6,345 nt of DNA from Nitriliruptoraceae bacterium. GTDB lineage: Bacteria; Actinomycetota; Nitriliruptoria; Nitriliruptorales; Nitriliruptoraceae. The position numbers and the translations under genes are program-made. The stretch is from assembly GCA_007125475.1 (NCBI GenBank), contig SLDB01000278.1:1-6345 (forward strand), read 5' to 3'. Below are positions 1 to 4,599 of the stretch, in pieces (the first letter of the stretch is position 1; each line of letters begins with the position of its first letter). Under the pieces are notes generated by a model. That model did no database searches, was not told the origin of the DNA, and was given only the letters and a program-made list of their open reading frames with translations.

Positions 1-141
1 GAGGCCGCAGACCCCGGACGAGCCGATCGCGACGGAGCCGGGTGCGGGACACCGGTTCACGAGGCAGCGGATCGCGGAACAGCGGATCGCGACGGAGCGC
101 GTCACGACGAACCAGCTCACGACACCAGGAGGCTCGGGTGA
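1..141 (+). CDS. 3' end of an upstream gene, possibly azlC (partial)
   Basis: A frame open from the window edge stops at TGA 139-141, overlapping the azlD start as GTGA. The visible 46 residues are hydrophilic and made of degenerate five-residue units (for example ADRDG at residues 8-12 and 28-32). They contain no membrane segment. AzlC normally precedes AzlD and the two form one branched-chain amino-acid exporter, so a coupled azlC tail is the natural reading, but this is inferred from position only. Against it: third-position GC in this frame is only about 63%, lower than in the frame shifted by one base, so the segment may be a non-coding minisatellite. Confidence 0.35.
   Translation, partial: EAADPGRADRDGAGCGTPVHEAADRGTADRDGARHDEPAHDTRRLG
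7..126. repeat. Degenerate 15-bp tandem repeat, eight units
   Basis: Units begin at 7, 22, 37, 52, 67, 82, 97 and 112. The best-conserved ones (22, 67, 82) read close to GCGGATCGCGACGGA; the others drift but usually keep C at position 2 and CG at positions 9-10. The array ends directly before the AGGAGG of azlD. Because the period is a multiple of three, every frame through it stays repetitive, and one frame spells pentapeptides of the ADRDG type. Confidence 0.65.
127..132 (+). promoter_or_regulatory. Ribosome binding site of azlD
   Basis: A perfect AGGAGG lies five bases before GTG 138. It decides the azlD start: the same frame is open further upstream (GTG at 42), but that extension would be Arg/Ser-rich repeat translation and has no comparable site. 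Confidence 0.75.
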
Positions 142-449
142 CGATCTTCCTCGCGTTGCTCGTCCTGGCCGTGGGCACGTTCGCCCTCAAGTCCGTCGGA
201 CCGTTCGCCGCCGCCGGACGCGAGCTGCCGCCGATGGTGGCACGGCTGACCGACCTACTGCCCGCCTCGCTGTTGGCGGCCCTGGTGGCGACCCAGACGT
301 TCGCCGACGCAGCGAGCCTGACGATCGACGCCCGGGTGGTCGGGGTCGGGGCCGCCGCGATCGCGGTCGCGCTGCGTGCCCCGTTCGGGGTGGTCGTCCT
401 CATCGGCGCCGGGGTGACGGCAGGGGTGCGACTCCTCGGCTGGGGGTGA
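138..449 (+). CDS. azlD: AzlD family branched-chain amino-acid transport protein
   Basis: A 103-residue, strongly hydrophobic protein with about four membrane segments (roughly residues 2-22, 41-56, 65-82 and 84-100). Length, the GTFALKSVGP stretch near residues 13-22 and the conserved-looking LPASLLAALVATQTF at 41-55 fit the AzlD family. AzlD is the small subunit that works with the larger permease AzlC in the inner membrane to export branched-chain amino acids and analogues. GTG 138 is chosen because of the AGGAGG at 127-132. It overlaps the preceding frame by four bases (GTGA), suggesting translational coupling to azlC. It ends 28 bp from the convergent RNase H gene, with no visible terminator between them. 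The family call is from sequence pattern; the substrate is inferred. Confidence 0.85.
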   Translation: MTIFLALLVLAVGTFALKSVGPFAAAGRELPPMVARLTDLLPASLLAALVATQTFADAASLTIDARVVGVGAAAIAVALRAPFGVVVLIGAGVTAGVRLLGWG

Positions 450-477
450 ACCCGGCAGGTGGTCGTCGCGGAGTCGA

Positions 478-1278
478 CTACACGACGTCACGGGCCCACG
501 CGGTCGCCAGGGCGTCGGCGTACTCGTTCCACCGGTTGCCGTCGTGTGCCCGGATCCACTCGATCCGCAGCTCCGGTCGCGTCCGCATCCGCTCGTACAA
601 CTCCCGGACGAGGTCGACGTTCTCCACCGGACCGGTCTTGCGACGCCAACCCCGGGCCGCCCACCCCTCGGCCCACTCGTTGATGGTGCGAACGGCGAGG
701 TTGGAGTCGGTGTAGATCGTTGCGGGGACCCCCTCGGGGACGAGCTCGGTGGCGGCCAACAGCGCCTGCAACTCCATGCGGTTGTTCGTGGTATCCGGGG
801 CGTGGCCGTGGTCCTCGGCGACGATCTCGCCGTCAACGACGTACACCGCCCCCCAGCCGCCGGGGCCCGGGTTCGGGATCGACGACCCGTCGGTGAACAC
901 CCCGGTGTCAGGTCCGTCGTGATACCGCTCGAGGACCTCGGTAGTGGTGAGGTGGGCCTCGGGTGAACCCTGACGCCCGGTACGACGGCGCCCACTGGCG
1001 GACTTGGGACGGCGCCGATCGGCGCCGGTGTCGGCGGTGCGCGCGGGCTCGGTGCGTCCGCCGCCGGCAGCTTCACCGCGGGCACGCCCGGGCCCGGTGC
1101 GTCCGCCGCCGGTCTGTTCGGTGTCGACGGGTGTGCCGTCGCTGCCGGTACGTCGTGCCCCACGGCGGTAGCACGCGGGGCACTCGGCGGGCACCCAGCC
1201 GGGGTACCTGGCGAGCAGGGCTTCGGGTGGAGTGAAGACCTCACCGCAACGCCGGCAGGTCGCGGTGACCGGACTCAC
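478..1278 (-). CDS. rnhA: Ribonuclease HI with N-terminal zinc-ribbon
   Basis: A 266-residue protein that should cut the RNA strand of RNA:DNA hybrids in the cytoplasm. Residues about 127-262 are a complete type-1 RNase H domain: TDGSS with D130, NNRMEL with E169, YTDS with D191, the loop histidine H245 in RAHDGN, and D255 in NEYAD supply the usual catalytic carboxylates. The basic handle is kept (WAARGWRRKTGPVENVDL, about 206-223), as in the E. coli enzyme. Residues 8-36 form a Cys4 zinc ribbon (C8, C11, C33, C36) that resembles the zf_Tbcl type. Residues about 40-110 are a Gly/Arg/Thr/Pro-rich linker encoded by repeats. The GTG at 1278 keeps the ribbon intact; only a weak GGTGG lies upstream. 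The protein is longer than a bare RNase HI (about 150 residues) because of the ribbon and linker. The ribbon may help hold the nucleic acid, which is inference. Confidence 0.93.
   Translation of the reverse strand: MSPVTATCRRCGEVFTPPEALLARYPGWVPAECPACYRRGARRTGSDGTPVDTEQTGGGRTGPGRARGEAAGGGRTEPARTADTGADRRRPKSASGRRRTGRQGSPEAHLTTTEVLERYHDGPDTGVFTDGSSIPNPGPGGWGAVYVVDGEIVAEDHGHAPDTTNNRMELQALLAATELVPEGVPATIYTDSNLAVRTINEWAEGWAARGWRRKTGPVENVDLVRELYERMRTRPELRIEWIRAHDGNRWNEYADALATAWARDVV
1020..1154. repeat. 15-bp periodic repeat inside the RNase H linker
   Basis: Units at 15-bp steps from 1020 mostly start with CGG. Units 1050 and 1095 share an exact 18-bp sequence (1050-1067 and 1095-1112), a 45-bp spacing. 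On the coding strand they give five-residue blocks such as GGRTG and GGRTE. This explains the low-complexity linker between the zinc ribbon and the catalytic domain. Outside the exact 18-bp pair the units are quite degenerate. Confidence 0.55.
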
Positions 1279-1514
1279 GATCCACCGCCGGGCAGGTCAC
1301 CACCGCCGCGTAGGTCACCGAGCGACGGGTCGCGAGGCATGGATCCGACGGCCGAGCCAGTCGGCAGCACGCCGAGCGGCGGGACACCAGGGCCTGGCCC
1401 GCCAACAGCCGACACGCCAATGAGCGACACGACGCTGGCTACGTCCTCAATCGCCCCGCGGTGGCGATTCGCTGCGTCGTCGACGTCGCGGCCGCACACC
1501 GGCGGCGAACTCAC
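1275..1514 (-). CDS. Doubtful 79-residue ORF joining zinc-ribbon gene to RNase H
   Basis: Starting at GTG 1514-1512, this frame overlaps the stop of the zinc-ribbon gene as GTGA and ends with TGA 1277-1275, which overlaps the RNase H start as GTGA. It exactly spans the gap. The product would be Gly/Pro/Val-rich, with one modestly hydrophobic stretch (IEDVASVVSLIGVSAVGG) and no domain I recognise. By my count the GC at codon positions 1/2/3 is about 82/62/75%, not the third-position-dominated pattern of the neighbouring genes, so coding support is weak. It may instead be a non-coding spacer, or a frame kept open only to carry ribosomes into RNase H. Confidence 0.25.
   Translation of the reverse strand: MSSPPVCGRDVDDAANRHRGAIEDVASVVSLIGVSAVGGPGPGVPPLGVLPTGSAVGSMPRDPSLGDLRGGGDLPGGGS
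1284..1319. repeat. 18-bp tandem duplication just upstream of RNase H
   Basis: Two adjacent 18-bp copies (1284-1301 and 1302-1319) match at 16 of 18 positions. Read on the minus strand each ends in GGCGGT, and the proximal copy provides the only Shine-Dalgarno-like bases before the RNase H GTG. Each copy also carries GGTGACC on the minus strand; the same heptamer is found on the plus strand at 1264-1270 inside the gene start. Confidence 0.75.
1449..1469. promoter_or_regulatory. Perfect 7-7-7 inverted repeat, possible operator
   Basis: AATCGCC at 1449-1455 and GGCGATT at 1463-1469 flank a 7-bp centre that contains the palindrome CCGCGG. It lies in the gap between the zinc-ribbon gene and RNase H, about 170 bp before the RNase H start. 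No T-run follows on either strand, so an operator or RNA hairpin is more likely than a classic terminator. No regulator is identified. Confidence 0.4.
1491..1506 (-). terminator. Short hairpin just after the zinc-ribbon gene
   Basis: GCCGC and GCGGC (5-bp stem, 6-nt loop) begin four bases past the zinc-ribbon stop. There is no U-tract. Short stems like this arise easily in GC-rich DNA, so this is only a weak candidate for a terminator or attenuator. Confidence 0.2.
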
Positions 1515-1777
1515 GGCAGCCGGCGCTCGACAGGCGTGAGGCGGGCGCCGAAGAGGTCCTTGGAGTAGCGCCCGGGCAGGCCCCGGTCGAGGAGGAACTC
1601 CGCCGGGTCGGCCTCGAGGTCGAAGCCGACGACGAGCTCGCAGCTGTCGCAGCGGTACTTGCCCAGGCCGGCGGACTCGCCGACCAGGTGTTGTTCGCCG
1701 TCGCAGCGCGTGCACGAACGCCGCGGCGCGATCTCGGCGACGGCGGTGGATCCGGAGGGGTTCGTCATCTCGTTCAT
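1511..1777 (-). CDS. Small Cys4 zinc-ribbon protein, function unknown
   Basis: An 88-residue protein with C22-x2-C25 and C43-x2-C46 (C-x2-C-x17-C-x2-C), the spacing of a small zinc ribbon. The ribbon is followed by an acidic segment (FDLEADPAE, 52-60) and a polar basic tail ending LTPVERRLP. I do not recognise a named family. It lies between the methyltransferase and the zinc-ribbon RNase H on the same strand, so RNA or nucleic-acid binding is plausible but inferred. ATG 1777 is preferred: a TAGCAT element ends seven bases before it, fitting a leaderless transcript. ATG 1786 and ATG 1768 are alternatives. An upstream extension to 1867 would be unlike the rest and is not supported. Its stop overlaps a GTG as GTGA. 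Confidence 0.75.
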   Translation of the reverse strand: MNEMTNPSGSTAVAEIAPRRSCTRCDGEQHLVGESAGLGKYRCDSCELVVGFDLEADPAEFLLDRGLPGRYSKDLFGARLTPVERRLP

Positions 1778-1784
1778 GTGGAGC

Positions 1785-1790
1785 ATGCTA
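1785..1790 (-). promoter_or_regulatory. Putative -10 box, leaderless zinc-ribbon transcript
   Basis: On the minus strand TAGCAT (matching TANNNT) is separated from ATG 1777 by seven bases, so transcription would start at the A of the start codon. No convincing -35 hexamer is seen (TGCGTG at a 17-bp spacing is poor). The zinc-ribbon gene may therefore have its own promoter in addition to any read-through from the methyltransferase. Confidence 0.4.
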
Positions 1791-1808
1791 CCGGGCCGAC
1801 CCACGATC

Positions 1809-1836
1809 ACGCACGACACTCCCCCTGTTCGTGCGT
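1809..1836. promoter_or_regulatory. Imperfect inverted repeat upstream of zinc-ribbon promoter
   Basis: ACGCACGACA (1809-1818) pairs with TGTTCGTGCGT (1826-1836): ten base pairs with one bulged T, around a C-rich 7-nt centre. It covers the place where the -35 region of the zinc-ribbon promoter would be, so an operator is possible. It also lies downstream of the methyltransferase and could be a transcript hairpin, but no U-tract follows. Confidence 0.45.
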
Positions 1837-1860
1837 CGCTGCGGCGCAGATCTTCCCCGA

Positions 1861-1878
1861 ACCGCACCTGGATGCGGT
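1861..1878 (-). terminator. Hairpin just after the methyltransferase stop
   Basis: ACCGCA and TGCGGT form a perfect 6-bp stem with a 6-nt loop, starting four bases past the stop codon (minus-strand direction). Only two T residues follow, so any termination would be of the U-poor kind proposed for high-GC actinobacteria. Confidence 0.3.
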
Positions 1879-1882
1879 GGTC

Positions 1883-3232
1883 TCACCGACCGGGAGCGGC
1901 CGTGGCGTCGGTGACCACCACGATCGTGTCACGGTCACGTCGGACGATCTCCAGCCGCCAGCCCTGTGGGCCGCGCGGGGGGCGCCCCACCTCCCGCCAG
2001 AAGCGTTCCGGATCGCGATCGGCGCCGTGAAGGACGACCTCGACCGGGTGCGGATCGGCGTCGCGCAGCCACCGTCGCACCGCCCCGGGTTGCGCGGAGA
2101 GCACCGCGACCACCGGACGGCACCGGTACCACGGCGACGGTGCCGGTGGGTCGGCACACGTCAGCAGGGCCCGATGGCGGGCGAGGCGGTGGGCACCGAT
2201 CTCGGCACCGATGGCGTCGTGCAGACGGGCACGTACCGCCGCAGGCGCCACCACCACCAGGTGGCCGGCGACCTCGCCGACCTCGAGGAACGCCCGGTCG
2301 CCTCCCGCGGCACGGTGCTCACCCTCGGGCAGCAGCGTGGCGCTGGTCTCGTGCGGCCGGCGGCCGGCAGCGTCGCTGCCGCGCAATGCGCCGAACCACA
2401 CGGTCGCTTCGACCAGATCGTCATGTGATTGCAGGTACTCCACCTCGGCGTCGATGGCACGATCCCCGGACGGTTCGGCACCCACGCTGTCGTCGCCGAC
2501 GACGGGGCCGGTCGGCGGCTGGTGGGTGCCCGCGGCTCGGAGGCGCAATGCCGGATCGGACGGGTCCACCCCGGGGCTCACCGTCACACCGATGCCGGCG
2601 ACGTGCCGGTGTGCCGCCAGGATCGCACCGACGGCAGGCTCGTGGTCGTCGAGGCGGTGTACGCGGCGCCCGGCGACCCGTCGTGACGGGTCCACGTGGA
2701 CCAGCGCACCCTCGGGGACGGCGACGTCGAGGGCGTCTCCCACCACGACCCGGGCCGAGACCCCGGCGGCGTCGAGGTTGTGACGGCGCAGGGTGGCCCG
2801 GGCCGCATCCCGTTCGACACACGTGACGTCCAGCCCCGCCCGGGCGAGGGCGATCGCGTCGCCGCCCGCCCCGGAACACAGGTCCCAGACCTCGGTGCGC
2901 GTCACCGAGCCCGTCGCACGCCGGGCCGCGCGGGCGAACCGCTCGGCGCGCCACGCCGAGATCCGTGGGTCGCTGGCCTGTTCGAGGGTCTCGCGGGTGA
3001 ACAGGAGGTGGTCACCTGCCGGCCATCGGCTCCGCCCGACCCGTGATCGACGGCGGGCAACCGCGGCGGTGACGGTGGCGGCCGCCTGCTCAGGTCGGAC
3101 CCCTCGGCGGCGGAGCGAGGTCGCGACCGTGAGCTCGTCGTCCCCGTCGTCGAGGCGGCTGGTGACCTCGGCCACCAGCGACCGCCCGTTGTCGGAGGTC
3201 AGCCAGGTGGCGGTGAGGGTGTCCAGCTCCAC
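1883..3232 (-). CDS. Class I SAM methyltransferase with THUMP-like C-terminus
   Basis: A 449-residue protein. Residues 1-65 are helical and charged. LLFTRETLEQASDPRISAW (76-94) and the following RAERFA match the hallmark block of this family. VWDLCSGAGGD (115-125) is SAM motif I, E140 the acidic ribose-binding position, GDA at 165-167, and DPSRR (181-185) the catalytic-loop motif. VSPGVD (218-223) and EYLQSHDDLVEATVWFG (265-281) are further family signatures. Residues about 314-442 resemble the THUMP-like domain that ends these proteins. The family is thought to methylate RNA; the target is unknown. GTG 3232 is chosen because family proteins start close to an LDxLxxxxW-type stretch; a TTG at 3328 would add a Pro/Arg-rich, non-conserved leader. 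Oddities: a low-complexity insert at about 231-262, and the usual EPDGAVIRAG-like stretch is replaced by EVGEVAGHLVV. Confidence 0.87.
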   Translation of the reverse strand: MELDTLTATWLTSDNGRSLVAEVTSRLDDGDDELTVATSLRRRGVRPEQAAATVTAAVARRRSRVGRSRWPAGDHLLFTRETLEQASDPRISAWRAERFARAARRATGSVTRTEVWDLCSGAGGDAIALARAGLDVTCVERDAARATLRRHNLDAAGVSARVVVGDALDVAVPEGALVHVDPSRRVAGRRVHRLDDHEPAVGAILAAHRHVAGIGVTVSPGVDPSDPALRLRAAGTHQPPTGPVVGDDSVGAEPSGDRAIDAEVEYLQSHDDLVEATVWFGALRGSDAAGRRPHETSATLLPEGEHRAAGGDRAFLEVGEVAGHLVVVAPAAVRARLHDAIGAEIGAHRLARHRALLTCADPPAPSPWYRCRPVVAVLSAQPGAVRRWLRDADPHPVEVVLHGADRDPERFWREVGRPPRGPQGWRLEIVRRDRDTIVVVTDATAAPGR

Positions 3233-3298
3233 GTGGCGTGGCCTTCGTCCGGTGCCGGGCCGGGTCGTCGTCGCACCTCGGCCGGGAGCCGCGTCGTG

Positions 3299-3374
3299 CG
3301 TTGCGGGCCCGGGAAACGGCGGTCGCAACGCTTGCGCCGTCTGGGCCGGGTGTCGTTGCGCGGGTGCCGTTGCG
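3299..3374. repeat. Cluster of four CGTTGCG heptamers
   Basis: CGTTGCG occurs at 3299-3305, 3354-3360 and 3368-3374, and as its complement CGCAACG at 3324-3330. The last two are 14 bp apart. They lie 67-142 bp upstream of the methyltransferase start and could be binding sites for a regulator. The composition is GC-rich, which raises the chance rate, but four copies in 76 bp is more than expected for a 7-mer. Confidence 0.45.
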
Positions 3375-3413
3375 GTTCACACGGTGCGTGGTTGTCGGCC
3401 CTCGCTGCGGTGG

Positions 3414-3450
3414 TCGGCGTGCGCGGACGTGAGGCACCTGCGCACGCCGA
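3414..3450. promoter_or_regulatory. Perfect 11-bp inverted repeat
   Basis: TCGGCGTGCGC (3414-3424) is the exact reverse complement of GCGCACGCCGA (3440-3450), with a 15-nt spacer. No U-tract follows on either strand, so it is not a classic terminator. It may be an operator shared by the two divergent genes, or a structured RNA leader of the methyltransferase transcript. It lies about 100 bp from the PAC2 start and about 180 bp from the methyltransferase start. Confidence 0.6.
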
Positions 3451-3478
3451 AATCGGGGCCATCCTGTCAGCGTTTCGA

Positions 3479-3508
3479 CGCGTCGGCACCCCTGAGTCGC
3501 GTCGGCAC
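3479..3508. repeat. 11-bp direct repeat upstream of PAC2 promoter
   Basis: CGCGTCGGCAC occurs at 3479-3489 and again at 3498-3508, a 19-bp period (close to two helical turns). It ends about 30 bp before the PAC2 -10 element, where an activator or repressor pair could bind. No protein is identified. Confidence 0.5.
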
Positions 3509-3538
3509 AGCGTTCCCGGATCACGGTGACGCTCCCGG

Positions 3539-3544
3539 TACCGT
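3539..3544 (+). promoter_or_regulatory. Putative -10 box, leaderless PAC2 transcript
   Basis: TACCGT (TANNNT) is followed by six bases and then ATG 3551, so the transcript would start at or next to the start codon. No Shine-Dalgarno sequence is present, which agrees with leaderless translation. The element is embedded in two overlapping 8-bp palindromes, CGGTACCG (3536-3543) and CCGTACGG (3541-3548). No clear -35 is seen. Confidence 0.45.
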
Positions 3545-3550
3545 ACGGCC

Positions 3551-4456
3551 ATGGAACTGCTACGACTTGACCGACCTCTCGACGTCATCGGCGACGACCC
3601 GGCGCTGGTCATCGCCCTCGACGGCTGGACCGATGCCGGTGAGGGTGGGACCGTCGCCGCCGACGCGCTGCGCGACGCGTTCCCCCCGACACGGATCGGG
3701 GCGTTCCCCTCCGACGCGTTGTACGACTACCGCGATCGCCGGCCGTCGCTGACGATCAGCGAGGGCGTCCTCGGTGACCCCGACTGGCCCGAGCTCACGG
3801 TGGAACTGCTCGTGCCGGCCTCCGGGCCGCCACTGATCCTCGTCGGCGGGCCCGAACCCGACCTGTCGTGGCGCACCGTCGCCGCCGACCTCGTCGAGCT
3901 CGCCGTGACCGTCGGGGCCGGACGCTACGTCGGCCTCGGCAGTGTCCCGGGTCCGCTGCCGCACACCCGGCCGGTGCAGCTGCTGTGCACCTCCACCGAC
4001 CGCGAACTGCAGGATCGGATCGGGCGCCCGCACGAGGACGTCGTCGTCCCGGCCTCCTGCCAGGTCGCGATCGAAGCCGAGCTCGCCCGTGCCGGGATCG
4101 AGACCCTGGGGTTGTGGGCCCGGATCCCCCACTACGTCGCCGGGGAGTACCCGGAGGCGGCCCGTGTCCTCCTCGAGCAGCTCTCCAGTCACCTCGGCAC
4201 GCCGGTGGACCTCGCGATCTTCGACGAGGAGGTCGCCGAGAACCGGGCCCGTCTCGACGTCGCGGCCCAGGGCTCCGACGAGGTGCGCGAGCACGTCCAG
4301 CAGCTCGAGCAGCTCTACGACGCCGAGCGTGAAGCCGAGCGGCTCGCCACCACTACACGTCAACCCGAGGAACGGGCGATCACCGAGGAGCAGGTCCCCA
4401 CCGCCGACGACCTCGCCGCCGAGATCGAGAGGTTCCTGCAGGGCCGGGCCGAGTGA
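3551..4456 (+). CDS. PAC2 (proteasome assembly chaperone-like) family protein
   Basis: A 301-residue protein with the motif series of actinobacterial PAC2 proteins: GWTDAGEG (25-32), LYDYRDRRP (57-65), GPEPDLSWR (100-108), LGSVPGPLPHTRP (129-141) and WARIPHYVA (189-197). Residues about 224-265 are charged and likely a coiled coil, and the C-terminus PTADDLAAEIERFLQ (283-297) is the typical helical end. The fold is shared with eukaryotic proteasome assembly chaperone 2, but the role of bacterial members is not established. The C-terminus (GRAE) lacks the HbYX-type ending that would dock on a proteasome ring. ATG 3551 is preferred because of the -10 element six bases upstream and the full N-terminal motif. 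The stop overlaps a GTG as GTGA, and a hairpin and a repeat-built gap lead to the next gene. Confidence 0.92.
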   Translation: MELLRLDRPLDVIGDDPALVIALDGWTDAGEGGTVAADALRDAFPPTRIGAFPSDALYDYRDRRPSLTISEGVLGDPDWPELTVELLVPASGPPLILVGGPEPDLSWRTVAADLVELAVTVGAGRYVGLGSVPGPLPHTRPVQLLCTSTDRELQDRIGRPHEDVVVPASCQVAIEAELARAGIETLGLWARIPHYVAGEYPEAARVLLEQLSSHLGTPVDLAIFDEEVAENRARLDVAAQGSDEVREHVQQLEQLYDAEREAERLATTTRQPEERAITEEQVPTADDLAAEIERFLQGRAE

Positions 4457-4599
4457 GCGCGCGCGGCGAGGCTGCCGCGCCGCGGACCTCAGCGCCACGG
4501 ACCGCAGCGACGCGGGGGGTGATCGTGGGCCTCGATGCGCTGCAGGCCAGAGCGACGCGGGGTGCGACCGTGCACCCGGATGCGCCGCGGTCACGGTGA
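4453..4599 (+). CDS. Doubtful 48-residue ORF between PAC2 and membrane protein
   Basis: The frame starts at GTG 4453, overlapping the PAC2 stop (GTGA), and stops at TGA 4597-4599, overlapping the next gene's GTG (again GTGA). The product would be Ala/Arg/Thr-rich, with ATRG repeated 15 residues apart, and has no domain. By my count GC at codon positions 1/2/3 is about 77/75/81%, not clearly coding. Its possible value is to deliver ribosomes to the membrane protein, which has no Shine-Dalgarno site of its own. It may equally be a coincidence of repeat sequence lacking stops. Confidence 0.2.
   Translation: MSARGEAAAPRTSAPRTAATRGVIVGLDALQARATRGATVHPDAPRSR
4461..4480 (+). terminator. Hairpin just after the PAC2 stop
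   Basis: GCGCGGC (4461-4467) and GCCGCGC (4474-4480) form a perfect 7-bp GC stem with a 6-nt loop four bases past the PAC2 stop. There is no U-tract, so it could be a weak U-independent terminator, an attenuator before the membrane-protein gene, or a 3'-end stabiliser. Confidence 0.35.
4461..4595. repeat. 15-bp periodic repeat filling the PAC2/membrane-protein gap
   Basis: Nine 15-bp steps fit between 4461 and the GTG at 4596. Units at 4476, 4491, 4506, 4536, 4551 and 4581 share a GCGMCGCGG-like core. The clearest match is at 45 bp spacing: AGCGACGCGGGG at 4506-4517 and again at 4551-4562, with GATGCGC following in both (4534 and 4579). Units 4461, 4521 and 4566 are poor, so a 45-bp higher-order repeat with internal 15-bp periodicity describes it best. 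Confidence 0.55.

Larger units (their letters stand above)
3233..3550. other. Divergent intergenic region, methyltransferase and PAC2
   Basis: This 318-bp stretch separates two divergent genes, so it should hold both promoters. Frames that cross it translate to Arg/Gly/Pro-rich sequence with no domain, so I see no gene. It holds, in order, a heptamer cluster (3299-3374), an 11-bp perfect inverted repeat (3414-3450), an 11-bp direct repeat (3479-3508) and a -10 element for PAC2 (3539-3544). I could not find a convincing promoter for the methyltransferase; a CTGACA on the minus strand (about 3461-3466) lacks a good -10 partner. Confidence 0.8.

Noticed and set aside
7..126. CRISPR array
   Set aside because: Units are contiguous 15-mers without unique spacers; it is a degenerate minisatellite.
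255..1244. 329-residue minus-strand frame over azlD and RNase H
   Set aside because: Pro/Arg/Ser-rich translation with no motif; it is a shadow of the RNase H gene in another frame and crosses azlD.
1826..1836. SOS (LexA) box suggested by TGTTCG
   Set aside because: The partner half needed for an actinobacterial TCGAAC-N4-GTTCGA box is missing; the arm pairs instead with 1809-1818.
3233..3328. Extended methyltransferase start at TTG 3328
   Set aside because: The added 32 residues are Pro/Arg/Thr-rich and unlike the family, whose N-terminus fits GTG 3232.
3560..4594. 344-residue minus-strand frame opposite PAC2
   Set aside because: Antisense shadow of the PAC2 gene, which has full family motifs on the plus strand; long antisense frames are routine at this GC.
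3942..4595. N-terminal extension of the membrane protein into PAC2
   Set aside because: The frame is open but the translation over PAC2 is Arg/Ser/Pro-rich; the first GTG after the PAC2 stop is at 4596 and starts the hydrophobic protein directly.
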